13,624 nucleotides of DNA. Source: Burkholderiales bacterium UBA954 (GTDB lineage Bacteria > Pseudomonadota > Gammaproteobacteria > Burkholderiales > Burkholderiaceae_A). Positions within the stretch are counted from its first letter, which is position 1; the number at the start of each line of letters is the position of its first letter. Below are positions 10,593 to 13,624 of the stretch, in pieces. A program made the translations under genes and the position numbers. The stretch lies in assembly GCA_002293155.1 (NCBI GenBank), contig DBCQ01000066.1, forward strand, positions 1-13,624. Reading direction: 5' to 3'. The notes beneath the pieces are model-generated. The model saw only the letters and a program-made list of their open reading frames with translations, ran no database searches and was not told the origin of the DNA.

Positions 10593-11195
10593 ATGAACGC
10601 TAGTGTCGAGATGAACTTTAACGCTGAAGGCTGGCTGACACGAGGGGCCAGGAAGCGAGGTTCTCCGCACCATGATCAGCGCCCAGCGCAGCGAACACCC
10701 GAGTTAATCGTGATCCACAGTATTAGCCTTCCTGCAGGGCTTTACGGTGGCCCGTACATTGAAGACTTGTTCCAGGGAACCTTAGATTGCAGCGCGCACC
10801 CAAGCTTTCAGGCGCTTGCGGGTCTGCGAGTCTCGGCCCATTTTTTAATCGATCGTTCGGGTGAGGTGACACAGTTTGTCAGCGTCTGTGATCGGGCCTG
10901 GCATGCGGGTGTCTCTGAGTTTCAGGGTGAGCCGGCCTGTAACGATTTCTCAATCGGCATCGAGTTAGAAGGCTGCGATACCGATAGGTTTACTGAGGCC
11001 CAGTTGAGCTGCCTTAAAGCACTGTGTATCCATTGCCAGAGGTTTTATCCAAGTCTCTGTTGGATTGCGGGACATTCTGATATTGCCCCGGGGCGCAAAA
11101 CTGATCCTGGCCCTTACTTTCCATGGAAAAATTTTCTGAGCGAGTTATCGGTTGAGGGCATCTCGCTTACCCGACCTTTTGACAGACGAGCCTGA
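10593..11195 (+). CDS. ampD: 1,6-anhydro-N-acetylmuramyl-L-alanine amidase
   Basis: AmpD is a cytosolic zinc amidase that cleaves the peptide from anhydromuropeptides during cell-wall recycling. In species with AmpR it thereby keeps beta-lactamase induction low. The 200-residue protein shows zinc ligands H42 (IVIHSISLPAG), H161 (AGHSDIAPGRKTDPGP) and D171, with K169 nearby and the NDFSIGIELEGCDT block that includes the conserved glutamates E124 and E126. RVSAHFLIDRSGEVTQFV and RAWHAGVSEFQG also match the family closely. E. coli AmpD is 183 residues. The extra length is mostly at the N-terminus, and ATG 10611 (six codons later) is equally plausible, as neither start has a good ribosome-binding site. 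It is last in a run with the YpjD- and PP0621-like genes. No ampR or beta-lactamase gene is visible here. Confidence 0.95.
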   Translation: MNASVEMNFNAEGWLTRGARKRGSPHHDQRPAQRTPELIVIHSISLPAGLYGGPYIEDLFQGTLDCSAHPSFQALAGLRVSAHFLIDRSGEVTQFVSVCDRAWHAGVSEFQGEPACNDFSIGIELEGCDTDRFTEAQLSCLKALCIHCQRFYPSLCWIAGHSDIAPGRKTDPGPYFPWKNFLSELSVEGISLTRPFDRRA

Positions 11196-11241
11196 GGGTT
11201 TCAGAGTCTGGGTTGGTCTCCTATGAGGCCGAAATATCAGT

Positions 11242-11258
11242 CTGTCCGGGACGGTTTT
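11242..11258 (+). terminator. Weak terminator candidate after ampD
   Basis: CTGTC (11242-11246) can pair with GACGG (11250-11254; one T-G pair) around CGG and is followed by TTTTGATT. The stem is short and the T-run is only four, so this is a weak candidate for ending the ampD transcript. Confidence 0.3.
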
Positions 11259-11363
11259 GATTGGAACTGCGCGTCAAACGGGCTTTTAAAATTTTATTTG
11301 AGATGAGCGCTCGGTCTTGGGCCGAGATAAGTCATGTCGTCGGGTTTCTCCTAAAAAAAGACC

Positions 11364-11393
11364 TTGCCCTTGCTTTCTGATCCCTACTAGAAT
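11364..11393 (+). promoter_or_regulatory. Predicted sigma-70 promoter of nrdA
   Basis: TTGCCC (11364-11369; 4 of 6 to TTGACA) stands 18 bases before TAGAAT (11388-11393; 5 of 6 to TATAAT). Transcription would start near 11400, giving a leader of about 147 bases. The -10 lies inside the upstream NrdR-like site, consistent with repression by occlusion. Confidence 0.55.
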
Positions 11394-11399
11394 TAGGTT
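11384..11399 (+). promoter_or_regulatory. Upstream NrdR box (weaker)
   Basis: CTACTAGAATTAGGTT keeps the key positions of the NrdR consensus as I recall it (acaCwAtATaTwGtgt): A3, C4, W5, A6, A8, T11, W12, G13, T16, or 9 of 16. It shares TACTAGA with the stronger site and starts exactly 31 bases before it, the three-helical-turn spacing known for paired NrdR boxes. It overlaps the predicted -10. Confidence 0.6.
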
Positions 11400-11414
11400 C
11401 CTTCAGGCTAAAAA

Positions 11415-11430
11415 ATACTAGATATAGTGT
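11415..11430 (+). promoter_or_regulatory. Downstream NrdR box (strong)
   Basis: ATACTAGATATAGTGT agrees with the NrdR consensus at 14 of 16 positions (differences at positions 2 and 7) and is near-palindromic. NrdR is the zinc-finger/ATP-cone repressor of ribonucleotide reductase genes in most bacteria. The site lies 132 bases ahead of nrdA, just downstream of the predicted transcription start. Confidence 0.75.
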
Positions 11431-11453
11431 TTTTGGGGCGGACTTTAGAGCCA

Positions 11454-11468
11454 GCCCCCGAGCGGGGT
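11454..11468 (+). other. GC-rich hairpin in the nrdA leader
   Basis: Around 11455-11466 CCCC and GGGG pair across a short loop containing CGAG or CGAGC, weakly extended by flanking bases. No T-run follows (TTGACC), so it is not an obvious terminator. It lies between the downstream NrdR site and the ribosome-binding site and could affect leader stability. Confidence 0.35.
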
Positions 11469-11546
11469 TGACCTTAAAACCAAACCTGCAGAGCAGCCTA
11501 TGCAAGGTGCAAACAAAGTAAAAACAGTGAAAAAGGGAGATCGTTC

Positions 11547-13624
11547 ATGATGCAGTGGGGCGCAGAATCACAGTCCATGTCCAGCACACCAACCCATCCA
11601 GCGGGGGTGGTTGGCCAGCCGGGGTCACAGCCTGAGGGCCTTTCTGCGCAAGCCGGTGTATCGGATATCAAAATCATTCGTCGCAATGGGGCGGTGGTCG
11701 GTTTTGAACCCAGCAAGATTCAAGTTGCCATGACGAAGGCATTTCTGGCGGTTCAGGGCAATCAGGGCGCGGCGTCTGCCCGGGTCCGTGAGATCACAGA
11801 GACCCTAACCAAGCAAGTTGTGATGGCGCTCCTGCGTCGATTGCCTGCGGGGGGCACGCTCCATATTGAGGATATTCAGGACCAGGTCGAACTTGGCTTG
11901 ATGCGTTCCGGTGAGCATGAGGTTGCCCGAGCCTATGTCTTGTATCGGGAGCGTCGCGCACAAGAGCGTGCGCTCGAGCGAGCCGCCAAGCAGAAGTCGG
12001 ATCCCGCAGCGGCACAGGCACCGACGATCCATATTCTTGTCGACGGCGTTGCGCAGCCGCTCAATATCCAATGGCTAACCGACATCGTGTCTGCCGCCTG
12101 TGCGAACCTTGGTCAGGCGGTGAGTATCGACGCCGTAATGGACGACACCCTGAAGAATATCTATGACGGTGTTCCCCTTGAAGAGGTCTACAAGTCCAGC
12201 ATTCTCTCGGCCCGCGCCCTTATTGAAAAGGATCCCGCTTATGCAAAAGTTAGTGCCCGCCTGCTGCTGCACACGATTCGCAAGGAAATCATGCAGACCG
12301 AGGTCTCGCAGGGCCAAATGGCGAGCCAATACCGCCAGTACTTTCCTCGATTCATCAAGAAGGGCATCGAGATTGGCCTTCTAAATGAGGAGTTATCGCG
12401 TTTCGATCTCGAGAAGCTAGCCCAGGCCCTAGACCCCGAGCGTGACCTACAGTTCGATTACCTGGGCCTTCAAACCCTATATGACCGCTACTTTCTGATT
12501 GATCGCAATGACAATTACAGTGGCGAGGGTCGAAGAATCGAGATGCCACAGGCATTTTTCATGCGGGTTGCCATGGGCCTGGCCCTCAATGAATTGAACC
12601 GGGAGGCGCGGGCGATTGAGTTTTATCAGCTTCTATCGAGCTTTGACTTCATGAGTTCAACCCCTACGCTCTTTAATGCGGGAACCACCCATTCGCAACT
12701 CTCCTCGTGCTACCTATCAACGGTTGCTGATGACTTAGATGGGATCTACGAGGCAATAAAAGAAAATGCACTCTTGGCGAAGTATGCCGGCGGGCTTGGC
12801 AACGATTGGACGCCTGTGCGGGCCTTGGGCAGCCATATCAAAGGCACTAACGGGAAAAGCCAAGGGGTTGTGCCGTTTCTAAAGGTCGTCAATGACACGG
12901 CGGTGGCCGTTAATCAGGGCGGCAAGCGTAAGGGTGCAGTGTGTACCTATCTCGAATCCTGGCACCTTGATGTTGAGGAATTTCTTGAACTGAGGAAAAA
13001 CACCGGGGACGATCGGCGCCGTACCCACGACATGAATACGGCCAATTGGATCCCAGACCTATTCATGAAGCGGGTGATGGAGTCTGGGGAGTGGACGCTG
13101 TTTTCGCCCTCTGATGTCCCCGATCTTCATGACAAGTTTGGCAAAGCCTTTGAGCAGGCCTACACCGCCTACGAGGCGAAGGCGGACCGCGGCGACATTA
13201 AACATTTCAAGCGTCTCCCCGCGCTATCACTGTGGCGCAAGATGCTGAGTATGTTGTTTGAGACGGGCCATCCTTGGATCACCTTTAAGGATCCCTGCAA
13301 TATTCGCAGCCCGCAGCAGCATGTCGGCGTGGTCCATTCCTCTAATCTCTGCACGGAAATCACGCTGAATACAAACGACACTGAGATTGCGGTTTGCAAT
13401 CTTGGGTCAGTCAACCTCGTCAACCATCTGAAGCCCGCGGCGTCTGGCCAAGACAGACCTGATCTGGACTTAGAGAAACTGCACAGGACCATCCGAACCG
13501 CGATGCGGATGCTGGATAACGTTATCGACATCAATTACTACGCAGTAGCGAAGGCGAGAAATTCCAACATTCGCCATCGCCCAGTCGGTCTGGGCATCAT
13601 GGGGTTCCAAGAGGCCTTGCACGC
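11547..13624 (+). CDS. nrdA: Ribonucleoside-diphosphate reductase alpha subunit, class I (partial, 3' end missing)
   Basis: NrdA reduces ribonucleoside diphosphates to the deoxy forms with a radical supplied by NrdB. The frame stays open for 692 codons to the window edge, so the C-terminus, with the redox-relay cysteines, is not seen. About 40 residues rich in S, G and Q precede an ATP-cone (about 41-140, IKIIRRNGAVVGFEPSKIQ), the allosteric activity site. The barrel has C388 in SQLSSCYL, N600, C602 and E604 in SNLCTEI and C617 in AVCNLGSVNL, corresponding to E. coli C225, N437, C439, E441 and C462. The long N-terminal part, with NLGQAVSID, DPAYAKVSARLLL and PRFIKKGIEIGLL, is like the about 950-residue betaproteobacterial form. 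The start at ATG 11547 has GGGAGA 6 bases before it; ATG 11550 is adjacent. nrdB should follow. Confidence 0.96.
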   Translation, partial: MMQWGAESQSMSSTPTHPAGVVGQPGSQPEGLSAQAGVSDIKIIRRNGAVVGFEPSKIQVAMTKAFLAVQGNQGAASARVREITETLTKQVVMALLRRLPAGGTLHIEDIQDQVELGLMRSGEHEVARAYVLYRERRAQERALERAAKQKSDPAAAQAPTIHILVDGVAQPLNIQWLTDIVSAACANLGQAVSIDAVMDDTLKNIYDGVPLEEVYKSSILSARALIEKDPAYAKVSARLLLHTIRKEIMQTEVSQGQMASQYRQYFPRFIKKGIEIGLLNEELSRFDLEKLAQALDPERDLQFDYLGLQTLYDRYFLIDRNDNYSGEGRRIEMPQAFFMRVAMGLALNELNREARAIEFYQLLSSFDFMSSTPTLFNAGTTHSQLSSCYLSTVADDLDGIYEAIKENALLAKYAGGLGNDWTPVRALGSHIKGTNGKSQGVVPFLKVVNDTAVAVNQGGKRKGAVCTYLESWHLDVEEFLELRKNTGDDRRRTHDMNTANWIPDLFMKRVMESGEWTLFSPSDVPDLHDKFGKAFEQAYTAYEAKADRGDIKHFKRLPALSLWRKMLSMLFETGHPWITFKDPCNIRSPQQHVGVVHSSNLCTEITLNTNDTEIAVCNLGSVNLVNHLKPAASGQDRPDLDLEKLHRTIRTAMRMLDNVIDINYYAVAKARNSNIRHRPVGLGIMGFQEALH

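Larger units (their letters stand above)
11196..11546 (+). promoter_or_regulatory. Gene-free region between ampD and nrdA
   Basis: No credible gene is seen in these 351 bases. The first half contains a weak terminator-like hairpin (11242-11258), an AT-rich patch around 11284-11300, and a 5-7 bp stem CTCGG...CCGAG (11310-11326) without a T-run. The second half holds a promoter, two NrdR-box-like sites, a GC-rich leader hairpin and a good ribosome-binding site (GGGAGA, 11535-11540) ahead of nrdA. Confidence 0.7.

Noticed and set aside
11281..11330. Terminator from the CTCGG/CCGAG hairpin
   Set aside because: The stem is followed by ATAAGTCATG, with no T-run, so it is only listed as structure in the gap.
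13169..13534. Minus-strand open frame of 121 codons near the right edge
   Set aside because: It lies wholly antisense to the conserved catalytic region of nrdA.

Overview
The window looks like a stretch of betaproteobacterial core chromosome, most likely Burkholderiales, with one insertion sequence at its left edge. This assignment rests on the wording of the proteins (L27, RppH, ObgE and the long NrdA with an N-terminal ATP-cone) and on gene order as I remember it: ispB, tRNA-Pro, rplU, rpmA, obgE, proB, rppH, proS, then ffh, a ypjD-type gene, a PP0621-family gene, ampD and nrdA. No database search was possible. Base composition is moderately GC-rich and spacing is tight, with several overlapping gene ends. 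That suggests a compact genome, but does not prove it.

Layout. Positions 1-1316 are an apparently intact ISL3-family insertion sequence: imperfect terminal inverted repeats beginning GGCTCTTC and one transposase with its zinc ligands and DDE residues. It stops 9 bp short of the 3' end of a minus-strand tRNA-Pro(CGG) gene (1326-1402), which follows ispB (1447-2487, minus). Divergent from ispB, a good sigma-70 promoter drives rplU and rpmA. A hairpin with a T-run follows, and then obgE and proB, which overlap by 8 bp. proB converges on and overlaps rppH (minus). rppH is divergent from proS, and proS converges on and overlaps ffh (minus). ffh is divergent from the next plus-strand run: a ypjD-like CcsA-fold membrane protein, a small PP0621-like protein and ampD. 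A 351-bp regulatory gap leads to nrdA, which runs off the right edge.

How the genes work together. Most are housekeeping: ubiquinone side-chain synthesis (ispB), ribosome and its assembly (rplU, rpmA, obgE), proline supply and charging (proB, proS, tRNA-Pro), mRNA 5'-end decay (rppH), co-translational membrane targeting (ffh), peptidoglycan recycling (ampD) and dNTP synthesis (nrdA). The best regulatory signal is upstream of nrdA: two NrdR-box-like sites 31 bp apart, the upstream one covering the predicted -10 element. This is the architecture expected for NrdR repression of a ribonucleotide reductase.

I did not find a convincing undescribed system. The points worth a second look are the insertion sequence abutting the tRNA, the terminator-like hairpin just ahead of obgE with little room for another promoter, the paired NrdR sites, the possible shared start codons between ffh and ypjD, and the overlapping convergent gene ends.
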